Counted from the first letter of the stretch, positions 27,811 through 36,544 are shown. The stretch is DNA of 64,000 bases from an uncultured Paracoccaceae bacterium (GCA_947489705.1 CANLEQ010000018.1:1-64000), one strand, 5' to 3'. Notes: generated by a model not told the origin, from the sequence alone. Made by a program: numbers and translations.

Positions 27811-27864
27811 ATCAGGCTCCTTTCGTTCGAATGCTTGCTTCAGCATGTAAGGCGGCGTTGCGGT

Positions 27865-27891
27865 CTTTCACCCCGTCGGGCGGGGCGAAAG
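27865..27891. repeat. Hairpin in the peroxiredoxin/dioxygenase divergent region
   Basis: CTTTC-A-CCCCG, a five-base loop, then CGGGG-C-GAAAG form two paired blocks with a mismatch between them. It lies 55 bases upstream of the peroxiredoxin start on the minus strand. It could be a leader hairpin or regulator site; the rest of 27811-28049 shows nothing recognisable. Confidence 0.4.
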
Positions 27892-28049
27892 GATCGCGCG
27901 TTCCAGAAGGTCGCGGCCCGCGAAACGCCCGGCCCGCGCCCGCCGGAGCGACGGAACGCCCGGTACGCCACCCTGCATTTCGAGGCGGGGGCTTTCCCAG
28001 CGTCGTGGCATCGGGCATTCTGCTTGCGCATATTCTTCCAGAGGACGCC

Positions 28050-28976
28050 ATGACCGAAAAGATCAACGGCCTGCACCACGTCACCGCACTGGCCTCGGAT
28101 GCGCACGCCAACAACGCGTTCTTCACCCGCACCCTTGGATTGCGCCGCGTCAAGAAGACGGTGAACTTCGACGCGCCCGAGATCTATCACCTCTATTACG
28201 GCGACGCGGCCGGCACCCCGGGCAGCGTCATGACGCATTTCCCCTTTCCCGGCGCCGCGCGCGGCCGCGGCGGGACCGGTGAGGTTGCCACGACCGTCTT
28301 CGCCATCCCCCCCGGCACCGCATCGTGGTGGCGCGACCGTCTGGCCGGCCCGGGGGGCGAGGCCGTCGAGGACGAAGATGCCTTCGGCGATACGCGCGTG
28401 AGCTTCACGGGGCCCGACGGCGAGGGACTTGCCCTCGTCGAGGACCAGGACGACGACCGTGCCGCCTGGACCGGGACGGACATTCCGCAGGACCGGGCCA
28501 TTCGCGGCTTCCACTCGGTCGGGCTCCGCGTTCGGCAGGCCGGGGCCACGATCGACCTGTTGCGCTTCATGGGCTACGAGCCGGTCGAGACGCGAGGGCC
28601 CGTCACCCGGCTCGTCGTGCCCGGCGGCGTCGCCCGGGTGATCGACGTCGAGGAACGTGCCGATCTGCCCGAGGCCGTCGAAGGGGCGGGATCCGTCCAC
28701 CATGTCGCCTTCTCGGTCGACGATCGCGACCGGCAGTTCGCCCTGCGCGCGGCCCTGCTCGATGCGGGCTACCATCCGACACCGGTCATTGATCGCGATT
28801 ACTTCTGGGCGATCTATTTCCGCACGCCAGGCGGCATCCTCTTCGAGGTGGCCACGAACGAGCCGGGATTCGACCGCGACGAGGACCCCGCGCATCTGGG
28901 CGAGGCGCTGAAGCTTCCCGCGCGGCACGAGCATCTGCGCGACCGCCTGGAGCGCCACCTGAAACCGATCGAGTGA
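28050..28976 (+). CDS. VOC-family ring-cleaving dioxygenase (MhqO-like)
   Basis: A 308-residue protein with two glyoxalase/VOC modules. INGLHHVTALASDAHANNAF and GSVHHVAFSVDDRDRQF hold the metal-ligand histidines, and GGILFEVATNEPGFDRDEDP the glutamate. It resembles hydroquinone-type ring-cleavage dioxygenases such as MhqO. The ATG at 28050 has AGAGGA upstream; longer upstream frames are not family-like. The next gene, a carboxylesterase, starts 5 bases after it, the same pairing as mhqO/mhqD-type quinone detoxification genes. Confidence 0.85.
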   Translation: MTEKINGLHHVTALASDAHANNAFFTRTLGLRRVKKTVNFDAPEIYHLYYGDAAGTPGSVMTHFPFPGAARGRGGTGEVATTVFAIPPGTASWWRDRLAGPGGEAVEDEDAFGDTRVSFTGPDGEGLALVEDQDDDRAAWTGTDIPQDRAIRGFHSVGLRVRQAGATIDLLRFMGYEPVETRGPVTRLVVPGGVARVIDVEERADLPEAVEGAGSVHHVAFSVDDRDRQFALRAALLDAGYHPTPVIDRDYFWAIYFRTPGGILFEVATNEPGFDRDEDPAHLGEALKLPARHEHLRDRLERHLKPIE

Positions 28977-28981
28977 CCCCC

Positions 28982-29572
28982 ATGAGCTATGACGCCAAGC
29001 GCACCGACGGCACCGACGACCGTCTGGTGCTGACGTTCCACGGCACCGGCGGCAGCGCCGAGCAGTTCCACGACGCGGCCGCGACCTTCCTGCCCGGCGC
29101 GCATGTCGTCTCGCCCAACGGCGACGTGTCGGAGAACGGCGCGCGGCGGTTCTTCCGCCGGCACGCCGAGGGCGATTACGACATGGAGGATCTCGCCCGG
29201 CGCCGCGACGCGATGGCGGAGTTCGTCCGGGCCGAGATCGCGCGCACCGGGGCGCGGCACGTGACCGGGATCGGCTTTTCCAACGGCGCCAACATCCTCA
29301 CGGCGACCGCGATGGCCGCGCCGGACCTCTTCGACGCGCTGGCGCTGATGCATCCGCTGATCCCCTGGGCGCCCGATCCGCAGCCCGGCCTCGCCATGAC
29401 GCGCGTGCTGATCACCGGAGGCGAACGCGATCCGATCTGCCCGCCGGACCTCACGCAGGGGCTGGCCGACTGGTTCGCGCTGCAAAAGGCCGACGTGACG
29501 CTGGCCTGGCATCCGGGCGGCCACGAGATCCCGCAATCCGAGGTCGAGGCGCTGCGCGACTTCCTCGTCTGA
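28982..29572 (+). CDS. Alpha/beta hydrolase, carboxylesterase (MhqD-like)
   Basis: A 196-residue protein of the phospholipase/carboxylesterase family. LTFHGTGGSAEQF forms the oxyanion region, GFSNGAN has the nucleophile serine, GERDPICPP the aspartate, and HPGGHEIPQSEV the histidine. The ATG at 28982 is chosen; a GTG at 28973 overlapping the upstream stop is possible. It is probably co-translated with the ring-cleavage dioxygenase and may hydrolyse ring-fission products. Confidence 0.85.
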   Translation: MSYDAKRTDGTDDRLVLTFHGTGGSAEQFHDAAATFLPGAHVVSPNGDVSENGARRFFRRHAEGDYDMEDLARRRDAMAEFVRAEIARTGARHVTGIGFSNGANILTATAMAAPDLFDALALMHPLIPWAPDPQPGLAMTRVLITGGERDPICPPDLTQGLADWFALQKADVTLAWHPGGHEIPQSEVEALRDFLV

Positions 29573-29574
29573 GA

Positions 29575-30606
29575 TCAGCGCAGGTTGTCGGCGACGCGGA
29601 ACCCGTCGGGGATCGCGTCGCGGCCGTCGAGGATCAGATCGGCCATGACGCGCGCGACCTCGGGGGCCATGCCGAAGCCGATCTTGAACCCGCCATTGGC
29701 GACGAGATGGCCGGGGCGTCCGGGCCATTGCCCCAGCATCGGCGCCCGGCTCCGCGTCCGCGGACGAAGCCCCGCCCAGGTGCGCAGCACCCGCGCCCCC
29801 TCCAGCCACGGCAGCGCCGCCCGCGCGCGGCCCACCACATCGTCGAGCCGCGCGTCGCAGCGTGCCGGATCGTCGAACTCCCGCTCGGTGGTCGAACCGA
29901 TCGCCATGGTCCCGTCGGCATGCGGCACGACGTGCAGCCCGCCCACGAAGATCTGCGGCATGTCGGGTGCTGCGTGATCGAGCAGGGCAGCCTGCCCCTT
30001 GATCCCCGTGCCGATCTCCTGCCCCAGGTCGTCCGACAGCGCGCGCAGTCCCGCGGCTCCCGTGGCCCAGACGACTGCCCCGCGATCGTCGCCCTCCCGC
30101 ACGACCCGGCCGCCGCTTGCCGTGATCGCGGCGGCGAGGGCCGTACAGGCGCGCGCGGGATGGATCCGCGCGCTCAGCGTATCGTGAACGACAAAGCCGG
30201 AGGGCGCCTCGACGGCATGGCCCTCCGCGGGCACGACGCGCCACTCCGCCCGTCCCTGCCACAATGCACGTGCCGTCTCGCCCCGTGCCCGCGCCAGGTC
30301 CAAGGCGGACGCATCGGCCAGCGGCTGGACCCGTCCGGTCCGCGCATAGCCCGGATCGCCGCCCCCCGCCTGCGCCACCCCGGCCCAGAAGGCTTCGGCC
30401 GCAAGAAGCGAGCGCAGCTGGAACGCCTTCTTCGCGTTCCAGTTTTCGGGCACATGCGGCGCGAGCGCCCCGACGATCCCGCCCGACGCACCGGCCCCGG
30501 GTCCGGCGGGGTCGATCACCTGAACGCGCGCACCGCGCCCGAGCACGGCCCAGGCGATCGACAACCCGAAGATCCCTGCCCCGCGTATCGTCACGTCGAA
30601 TGCCAT
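29575..30606 (-). CDS. FAD-dependent oxidoreductase (DAO family, MnmC/ThiO-like)
   Basis: A 343-residue protein. The FAD-binding start is VTIRGAGIFGLSIAWAVLGR (GxGxxG at about 8-13). It continues with ASGGIVGALAPHVPENW, VVWATGAAGLRAL, and a C-terminal NGGFKIGFGMAPEVARVMAD. ASGGxxGAL resembles the ASGNxxGALYP block of the MnmC oxidase domain, and the divergent neighbour is an MnmD-type methyltransferase. It may therefore be the separate oxidase half of the mnm5U pathway; glycine/amino-acid oxidase (ThiO) is the alternative. It converges with the esterase gene, 2 bases apart. Confidence 0.8.
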   Translation of the reverse strand: MAFDVTIRGAGIFGLSIAWAVLGRGARVQVIDPAGPGAGASGGIVGALAPHVPENWNAKKAFQLRSLLAAEAFWAGVAQAGGGDPGYARTGRVQPLADASALDLARARGETARALWQGRAEWRVVPAEGHAVEAPSGFVVHDTLSARIHPARACTALAAAITASGGRVVREGDDRGAVVWATGAAGLRALSDDLGQEIGTGIKGQAALLDHAAPDMPQIFVGGLHVVPHADGTMAIGSTTEREFDDPARCDARLDDVVGRARAALPWLEGARVLRTWAGLRPRTRSRAPMLGQWPGRPGHLVANGGFKIGFGMAPEVARVMADLILDGRDAIPDGFRVADNLR

Positions 30607-30677
30607 GCGCGCCCCTTCCGCCCGTTGCCGCGATCAGCTACGCCGCGCGTGTACCGATCGACAAGGGGCCCGCCGCC

Positions 30678-31348
30678 ATGGCGCAGACCGATCTCGAATG
30701 GCGCGACGGCGTGCCGGTCTCGACGCTCTATGACGATCCGTATTTCTCGCTCACGGGCGGACTTGCCGAAACGCGGCACGTGTTCCTCGACGCAACGACC
30801 TGCCGGCGCGGTTCCGACCGGGTTTCCACATCGCCGAGCTCGGCTTCGGCACCGGGCTCAACGCGCTCGCGGCCTGGGCGCTCTGGCGCGCGTCGGGCCA
30901 TGAAGGACCGCTTCGCTTCACCAGCTTCGAGGCGCATCCGATGGGCGCCCCCGACATGGCCCGCGCGCTGGCGGCTTTCCCCGAGATCGCCCCGCATGCC
31001 GAAGACCTCTGCGACGCCTGGGCCACGGGCGCGCGCGAGATCGCACTGGCGGGGCTCGAACTCTGCGTCGTCGAGGGGCCGGCCGAAGAGACTCTGCCGC
31101 GCTGGACCGGCGCGGCCGATGCGTGGTTCCTCGACGGGTTCTCGCCCGCGCGCAATCCCGCCCTCTGGACGCCCGTGCTTTTGTCGCAGGTCGCGCGCCA
31201 TACAGCCCCCGGCGGGACCGCCGCGACCTACAGCGCGGCGGGCGGCGTGCGCCGCGCCCTTGCCGATGCCGGGTTCGAGGTGACGCGCCGTCCGGGCTTC
31301 GGACGCAAGCGCCACATGACGCAAGCGCGCCTTCTTCAGGGCTTGTAG
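30678..31348 (+). pseudogene. mnmD: mnmD, tRNA mnm5s2U34 methyltransferase, single-base frameshift
   Basis: The frame from ATG 30678 reads MAQTDLEWRDGVPVSTLYDD and PYFSLTGGLAETRHVFLD. At about 30790-30793 the family-like reading moves to another frame, which gives DLPARFRPGFHIAELGFGTG (SAM-binding), LRFTSFEAHPMGAPDMARAL, DAWFLDGFSPARNPALW and the C-terminus GFGRKRHMTQARLLQGL to 31348. Total length 671 is one base short of a whole number of codons. The expected text is GACGGCAACGACCTG where GACGCAACGACCTG is seen, so one G is missing. Either a true pseudogene, a sequencing error, or programmed slippage (less likely). The intact protein would be about 223 residues. Confidence 0.88.
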
Positions 31349-32373
31349 CGACGCAGCGTGTCGCCGAGCGAGATCCGGGGCTCCAGTTCCACCCGTTCGC
31401 CACCGCCCCCGCCCTTGGCGCGCGCGACGATGATGCGGGCGGCCTCGCGCCCGATCTGGTGGCGTTCGGTATCCATCGTCGCGAGGCGCCGCGGCAATCC
31501 CTGCAGGAGCTCGACCCCGTTGAAGCCCGCAAGACCCAGTTGTCCGGGAATGTCGTAGCCGCGTTCGAGACAATAAAGAAGCCCGCCCGCCCCGATCAGG
31601 TCGTTGGAATAGTAGAGGAAATCGATATCCGGCGATCTTTCGAGCAAGGCCGCCGTCATCTCGCGCCCCTTGAGCAGCGCCGAGCCGCCGGAATAGAATT
31701 CCTGGTCGAGAACCTCGTGCCCGGATTTGGCCAGCGTCTCGGTGAACCCCTCGAACCGCTTGCGCGCGCGGTGGTCGAGCGGCATCTGCGTGCCGAGAAA
31801 GCCGATCCGCTCGAACCCCTGCTTGAGGATCGCCTCGGCCATCTTGCGGCCCGCCCGCCGGTGCGAGATGCCCACCACCGCGTCGACCGGCTCGCCGTCC
31901 ACGTCCATGATCTCGACCACGGGCACTTCGGCCGCGCGCATCATCTGCCGCGCGGTCTCGGAATGCTCGATGCCCGCGATGATCACGCCCGACGGCCGCC
32001 ACGACAGCATCTCGTAGAGGACCTTCTCCTCGCGGTCGGGGCTGTAATTGGTCACACCCACGACGGGCTGCAATTCGGTGCCGTCGAGCGTCTCGGCCAC
32101 GCCCGCCAGGACCTCGGGAAAGACCATGTTCGAGAGGCTCGGGATGATCACCGCGACGAGGTTGACCCGGCTCGAGGCCAGCGCGCCCGCGATCTTGTTG
32201 GGCACGTAGCCAAGCTCGCGCGCGGCCTCGAGCACCTTGTCGCGGGTCGCAGCACTGACATCGCCGCGGTTGCGCAGCACCCGGCTCACGGTCATCTCGC
32301 TGACCCCCGACGCCTCGGACACGTCGCGCAGGGTCAGGGGGCGGCGGGGCGGGATCGTCGGGGATTCGGCCAT
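31336..32373 (-). CDS. LacI-family transcriptional regulator
   Basis: A 345-residue protein. The N-terminal helix-turn-helix reads LTLRDVSEASGVSEMTVSRV, followed by the hinge helix GYVPNKIAGALASSRVNLVA. A periplasmic-binding-protein-like effector domain follows (VAVIIPSLSNMVFPEVLAG, GLAGFNGVELLQGLPRRLAT). It resembles gluconate-type (GntR) LacI members. The ATG at 32373 is preferred over a GTG 24 bases earlier. It ends 13 bases inside the mnmD 3' end (convergent). The target genes are not adjacent; no sugar operon is visible here. Confidence 0.9.
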   Translation of the reverse strand: MAESPTIPPRRPLTLRDVSEASGVSEMTVSRVLRNRGDVSAATRDKVLEAARELGYVPNKIAGALASSRVNLVAVIIPSLSNMVFPEVLAGVAETLDGTELQPVVGVTNYSPDREEKVLYEMLSWRPSGVIIAGIEHSETARQMMRAAEVPVVEIMDVDGEPVDAVVGISHRRAGRKMAEAILKQGFERIGFLGTQMPLDHRARKRFEGFTETLAKSGHEVLDQEFYSGGSALLKGREMTAALLERSPDIDFLYYSNDLIGAGGLLYCLERGYDIPGQLGLAGFNGVELLQGLPRRLATMDTERHQIGREAARIIVARAKGGGGGERVELEPRISLGDTLRRYKP

Positions 32374-32417
32374 GATCAACTTTCGATACTTTGCCACCCA
32401 TCCTAGCGGCTATCGGG

Positions 32418-32846
32418 TCAGGCGCAAAGCCGCCGCAGGCGATACGCGGCGAGCCTTGCGCGGAGCGACGGTATCGCCCGTTCGTGCCGCAGGAACCGCG
32501 CGATCGGCATCAAACGTACCGCTTGTCCCTCGGATCCCAGGCGCAGCGCATCGGCGCGCAGGGACGGCATCTCCACCGCGAAGAACACCACCGGCCGGTC
32601 GTCCAGTCGGAAGACCCTCCGCCAGCGCAGATCGCGCCGCGAAAGACCGAGACCCACCTCCTCGAATGTTTCGCGCGCGAAACATTCCCACGCCGTCTCG
32701 GTCCCGTCGCGCCCGCCGCCCGGCAGGTCCCACCAGCCGGGCCAGGGCAAGCCGGCGAAGTCGTCGCGCAGCAGCGTGACCACCCCTCCGCGCGCCAGGA
32801 TCGCGCCCTTCGCGCCCGTGAACCCCCTCGTGAAATCCCCTGTCAC
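32418..32846 (-). CDS. NUDIX hydrolase
   Basis: A 142-residue protein. The Nudix box is complete: GGRDGTETAWECFARETFEE then VGL (G-x5-E-x7-RE-x2-EE-x-G). The preceding WPGWWDLPGGG is also typical. It starts at GTG 32846. The substrate is unknown; relatives hydrolyse nucleoside diphosphate derivatives. It is divergent from dinB with only 29 bases between the starts, and 44 bases upstream of the LacI start. Confidence 0.9.
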   Translation of the reverse strand: MTGDFTRGFTGAKGAILARGGVVTLLRDDFAGLPWPGWWDLPGGGRDGTETAWECFARETFEEVGLGLSRRDLRWRRVFRLDDRPVVFFAVEMPSLRADALRLGSEGQAVRLMPIARFLRHERAIPSLRARLAAYRLRRLCA

Positions 32847-32875
32847 CGCCGACCTCCGCCGCCTATATTGGGCCC

Positions 32876-34129
32876 ATGCCGAGCCTGTGCCGCGATTGCC
32901 TGACCCCGTTCGAGACCGCCCGCCGGTGCCCCGCCTGCGCGAGCCCTCGGGTCACGTCGCACCCCGAACTCTGGGACCTTTCGATCGCGCATATGGATTG
33001 CGACGCCTTCTATGCCAGCGTCGAGAAACGCGACAACCCCGATCTGCGCGACAAGCCGGTGATCGTGGGCGGCGGGCGGCGCGGCGTGGTGACGACCGCG
33101 TGCTACATCGCGCGGATCCGCGGCGTTCGCTCGGCCATGCCGATGTTCCAGGCGTTGAGGCTCTGCCCCGAGGCGGTGATCGTCAAGCCGCGCTTCGAGG
33201 TCTATTCCGCGGTCTCGCGCCAGGTCCGCGCCATGATGGACGAGCTCACCCCCGTGGTCGAACCGCTGAGCCTCGACGAGGCGTTCATGGACCTCACCGG
33301 GACGGCACGGCTCCACGGCGCACCGCCCGCGGTGATGCTGTCGCGGCTCGTGCGGCGGATGCAGTCCGAGATCGGCATCACCGGCTCGATCGGGCTCTCG
33401 CACAACAAGTTCCTGGCCAAAATCGCGTCGGATCTCGACAAGCCGCGCGGCTTCTCGATCATCGGCCGGGCCGAGACCGACGCGTTCCTGGGCGACAAGC
33501 CCGTGAGCCTCATCTGGGGCGTGGGGCAGGTCACCCGCGACGCGCTCGATCGCGCCGGGATCCGGACCTTCGCCGACCTGCTGCGCTGGGACGAGCGCGA
33601 CTTGCAGGCGCGGTTCGGCGGCATGGGCACGCGGCTCTGGCATCTGGCGCGGGGTCAGGATGCCCGCCGGGTCACCGCCCATGCGCCGGTCAAGGGGATC
33701 TCCAACGAGACGACCTTCGGCGAAGATACCGCCGATCCGGACCTGCTCGACGGGCATATCTGGCGGCTGGCCGACAAGGTCTCGGGCCGCGCGAAGGCCA
33801 AGGGCATGGCGGGGGGCGTGGTGACGCTCAAGCTCAAGCGGGCCAACCACAAGATCCTCACGCGGCGCCTGACGCTGAGCGATCCGACGCAGATCGCGGA
33901 CCGGATCTATCGCACGGCGCGCGCGCTCTTCGATCCGGTGGCGGGTCAAGGGCCGTTCCGGCTTCTGGGGGTTGGCCTGTCGGATCTGGTCCCGGCGGCG
34001 GGGGCCGACATGTCGGGCGACCTGCTCGATCCGCTGGCCGGCGCGCGGGCGCGGGCCGAACGGGCGACGGATGCGATCCGCGCGCGGTGGGGGGACGACG
34101 CGATCGTCAAGGGCCGCGCGCTGCGCTGA
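32876..34129 (+). CDS. dinB: DNA polymerase IV (Y family) with N-terminal zinc ribbon
   Basis: A 417-residue protein. An N-terminal CRDCLTPFETARRCPACASP (CxxC...CxxC) is a likely zinc ribbon absent from E. coli DinB. The Y-family palm follows: AHMDCDAFYASVEKRDNPDL and PLSLDEAFMDLTGT hold the catalytic acids. The HhH region and little-finger domain follow (SIGLSHNKFLAKIASDLDKP). It performs error-prone translesion synthesis. It is divergent from a NUDIX gene. Regulation by LexA is not evident in the short gap. Confidence 0.93.
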   Translation: MPSLCRDCLTPFETARRCPACASPRVTSHPELWDLSIAHMDCDAFYASVEKRDNPDLRDKPVIVGGGRRGVVTTACYIARIRGVRSAMPMFQALRLCPEAVIVKPRFEVYSAVSRQVRAMMDELTPVVEPLSLDEAFMDLTGTARLHGAPPAVMLSRLVRRMQSEIGITGSIGLSHNKFLAKIASDLDKPRGFSIIGRAETDAFLGDKPVSLIWGVGQVTRDALDRAGIRTFADLLRWDERDLQARFGGMGTRLWHLARGQDARRVTAHAPVKGISNETTFGEDTADPDLLDGHIWRLADKVSGRAKAKGMAGGVVTLKLKRANHKILTRRLTLSDPTQIADRIYRTARALFDPVAGQGPFRLLGVGLSDLVPAAGADMSGDLLDPLAGARARAERATDAIRARWGDDAIVKGRALR

Positions 34130-34133
34130 GGTT

Positions 34134-34988
34134 TCATTCCGCGGCGAGGGCCTGGGCGTCCGACCGGCCGATCTCGGCGATCTCGGCGACGGCCACGTCC
34201 ATCAGCGCCTTGAAATCCGCGAATCCTCCATGCGGCTCCACGCGCGCCTCGTCCATGTAGAGGGCGCGGTCGACCTCGATCTGGACGACGTGGCGGTTGC
34301 GGGACGGGCGGCCGTATTGCTGCGCGGTGAAGGCCCCCGCGAAGGGCGTGTTGCGCAGACAGGTGAGGCCGAGATCGGTGAAGATCGCGTGCAGCCGGTC
34401 GACCACCGCGCCGCCCGCCGCCGCCCCGTACCGGTCGCCGAGGACCACGTCCGGCCGCCGCCCCGACATGTTCTCCACCGCCTCGTGGGGCATGGAATGG
34501 CAGTCGATCAGGATCGCCTCGCCGAAGGTCTCGGATGATTCGTCGAGCAGCCCGCGAAGCCGGTCGTGGTAGGGCCGCCATGCCCTGCCGATCCGGGTGC
34601 GGGCGGTCTCGAGCGCGATCTTGCCGCTATAGATCGGGCGCCCGCCGGCCACGACGCGCGGCACGACCCCGAGGCCGGAGGCCACGCGGGGATTGTGCGG
34701 GCCGCGCCCGATCCCCGCGATCAGGGCCGGGTCGAGCTCGGTCGTCGCGCGGTTGAGGTCGAGCCAGGCCCGCGGCAAGCGCGCGCAGAGCAAAGGCGCG
34801 CCGCATTTGGGCGCCGCGTCGAACAGGCGGTCGACGAAGGCGTCCTCGGACGACCTGAGTGCGAGCGGCGACAGGATCGATGTACGAAGCAGATCCTGCG
34901 GATAATGGCGCCCCGAATGCGGCGACGCGAAGATCACGGATGTGGTCCGTGCCCCGGGCGTGAAGAGATCGTAGGCGCGCAAAGGCAA
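34134..34988 (-). CDS. N-formylglutamate amidohydrolase family protein
   Basis: A 284-residue protein. FASPHSGRHYPQDLL, then ARLPRAWLDLNRATTELDPA, LIDCHSMPHE and FAGAFTAQQYGRP match N-formylglutamate amidohydrolases. They release formate and glutamate, or act on other N-formyl or carbamoyl amides. The start codon appears to be TTG at 34988; no in-frame ATG gives the family N-terminus. No histidine-degradation gene is nearby. It converges with dinB, 4 bases apart. Confidence 0.85.
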   Translation of the reverse strand: MPLRAYDLFTPGARTTSVIFASPHSGRHYPQDLLRTSILSPLALRSSEDAFVDRLFDAAPKCGAPLLCARLPRAWLDLNRATTELDPALIAGIGRGPHNPRVASGLGVVPRVVAGGRPIYSGKIALETARTRIGRAWRPYHDRLRGLLDESSETFGEAILIDCHSMPHEAVENMSGRRPDVVLGDRYGAAAGGAVVDRLHAIFTDLGLTCLRNTPFAGAFTAQQYGRPSRNRHVVQIEVDRALYMDEARVEPHGGFADFKALMDVAVAEIAEIGRSDAQALAAE

Positions 34989-35058
34989 ATGGTCCCGAAC
35001 TTGTACGGCACCCGCTCTGCGCCGCGTCGTGAGATTGAAAATGGGGCGGCAAAACCGC

Positions 35059-35087
35059 TTGAACAGGGGCGGCTCTCCATTTATAGA
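35059..35087 (+). promoter_or_regulatory. Strong sigma-70 promoter upstream of tRNA-Val
   Basis: TTGAAC (35059-35064) and TATAGA (35082-35087) are separated by exactly 17 bases and end 65 bases before the tRNA-Val gene, in the divergent gap from the N-formylglutamate amidohydrolase gene. Confidence 0.7.
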
Positions 35088-35152
35088 CCGCGCACCGGCC
35101 GATGGCCCATTCCGGTGGGTCAGTCAGAAATGGCGCGCCGGTGAAGCATATG

Positions 35153-35227
35153 GGGCGATTAGCTCAGCGGTAGAGCACTTCGTTGACATCGAAGGGGTCA
35201 CTGGTTCGATCCCAGTATCGCCCACCA
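35153..35227 (+). tRNA. tRNA-Val (anticodon GAC)
   Basis: A 75-base cloverleaf. The acceptor arms GGGCGAT/ATCGCCC pair perfectly. The D arm is GCTC...GAGC, the anticodon arm CTTCG/CGAAG with loop TTGACAT (anticodon GAC), and the T arm ACTGG-TTCGATC-CCAGT. The discriminator A and CCA are encoded at 35224-35227. Confidence 0.97.
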
Positions 35228-35317
35228 TGTGCCAGAGATTTTCGCCGTCGGATTCCGCGTTCCGGCATGATGCAACATTCGGCGCGAGCCCCGCGCCGCG
35301 AAAAAGGGAGAGAACGG

Positions 35318-35443
35318 ATGAAGGTTCGTAACTCGCTTCGTTCGCTGAAGACTCGCCACCGGGATTGCCGCGTGGTGCGCCGCAAGGGCCGCGTCTATGT
35401 CATCAACAAGACGCAGCGCCGCTTCAAGGCCCGCCAGGGCTGA
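35318..35443 (+). CDS. rpmJ: 50S ribosomal protein L36, zinc-free (C-minus) type
   Basis: A 41-residue protein, [20 protein letters not shown] then [21 protein letters not shown]. Only one cysteine remains, so the zinc-binding CxxC...C..H set of classical L36 is absent; this is the YkgO-like form. A GGGAGAG ribosome binding site lies upstream. It stands alone, 90 bases after tRNA-Val, and is followed by a strong hairpin. Confidence 0.95.
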   Translation: MKVRNSLRSLKTRHRDCRVVRRKGRVYVINKTQRRFKARQG

Positions 35444-35467
35444 GCCGACGCTTCGGTTTTCATGATC

Positions 35468-35500
35468 AGGGCCGCCCGCTTGTTCGGGCGGCCCTGTTCG
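35468..35500 (+). terminator. Terminator after rpmJ
   Basis: AGGGCCGCCCG-CTTGTT-CGGGCGGCCCT is a perfect 11-bp stem 24 bases after the rpmJ stop, followed by GTTCG. The T run is weak but the stem is very stable. It also lies ahead of the convergent metallo-hydrolase gene. Confidence 0.75.
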
Positions 35501-35527
35501 TTTCGGGCATCCGTTTCCGACCGGACG

Positions 35528-36544
35528 CTAGAGCGCGCGATAGAGCCATGCGCCATTGCAGCGTTCGCGCGTTGCACGCCCCCGGTGGACGAGGTGACGG
35601 CAATGCGCCGCCGCCTCGACCAGCGCGAGACCGTATTCCCCCCCGCCGATCTGCCGCTTGAAGAGCGGCGCAAAGCAGTCGCCGGCGGCGCGCGGCTCGG
35701 CCAGATGCGCCTCGAGACGGTCGAGCGCGCCGTGATGGTTGTCGACGAGCTGCCGCAGCCGCAGCGGAAGCCCGCGATAGGGCAGCTTGTGGCCCGGCAG
35801 GACCAGCTGTTCGGGCGTGGCGAAAGCCATCAGACGCTCGCACGCGGCGATCCAGTCGCCTACCGGGTCGGCATCGGGTTCGGTCGCATAGAGGCCCAGA
35901 TTGGGCGAGATCGACGGCAAAAGCTGGTCGCCGCCGAGCACAATATCCTCGTGCGGGCACCAGAAGGTCGCGTGGTCTGGCGCGTGGCCACCATCGAGCC
36001 GCACCGTCCAGTCGCGCCCGCCCATCGCGATCGTGGCGCCCTCCTCGAGCCGCCGGTACCCGAGCGGCATCGGCGCGAGCATATCGGCGAAGTTGACCGG
36101 GCGCTCGTCCATGCGGCGCGCCAGGATGTCCGCATCCATGCCGCAGGCGCGCCAGAAGTCCACCGTCTCGGGCGCCGGCCGCTCCTGGTCGTCGAGGTGC
36201 AGCATGCGGGCCATGAGCCAGGCGACGCGGCTCATCCAGAGCTCGGCACCCTGCTCCTGGAACCAGCCGGCGAGCCCGACATGGTCGGGATGGTGATGCG
36301 TCACGATCACCCGCGAGACGCGCCGCCCGCGCAGCGCCTGCGTCCAGAGCCCGCGCGTCAGCTCGGAGGCGAAGCCGGTATCGATCACGGTGACGCTGCC
36401 ATCCGCCTCGTCGAGCAGCCAGCAATTCACATGGTCGAGCTTCATCGGCAGCGGCAGGCGCACCCACTCTATGCCGGGCGCGACCGCGCGCGGCTGGCCG
36501 GGTTCGGGCGCCTCGGCCCATGGATAGTCGATTCGGTCGGACAT
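35528..36544 (-). CDS. Metallo-beta-lactamase-fold hydrolase
   Basis: A 338-residue protein. The metal-binding HHHPDH motif lies at 83-88 (VTHHHPDHVGLAGWF). Further ligands are in GGHAPDHATFW, LGGDQLLP and LPGHKLPYRGLP. It resembles glyoxalase-II-like or LACTB2-like hydrolases with a C-terminal winged region. The ATG at 36544 (MSDRIDYPWAEAPEPGQP) is chosen. The acyl-CoA dehydrogenase lies 73 bases upstream on the same strand, so a thioester substrate is possible but unproven. Confidence 0.88.
   Translation of the reverse strand: MSDRIDYPWAEAPEPGQPRAVAPGIEWVRLPLPMKLDHVNCWLLDEADGSVTVIDTGFASELTRGLWTQALRGRRVSRVIVTHHHPDHVGLAGWFQEQGAELWMSRVAWLMARMLHLDDQERPAPETVDFWRACGMDADILARRMDERPVNFADMLAPMPLGYRRLEEGATIAMGGRDWTVRLDGGHAPDHATFWCPHEDIVLGGDQLLPSISPNLGLYATEPDADPVGDWIAACERLMAFATPEQLVLPGHKLPYRGLPLRLRQLVDNHHGALDRLEAHLAEPRAAGDCFAPLFKRQIGGGEYGLALVEAAAHCRHLVHRGRATRERCNGAWLYRAL

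Noticed and set aside
29575-31348. Bifunctional MnmC split by an inversion
   Set aside because: The two genes are on opposite strands with complete, separate N-termini and are commonly separate in alphaproteobacteria. Only the one-base frameshift in mnmD needs explanation.
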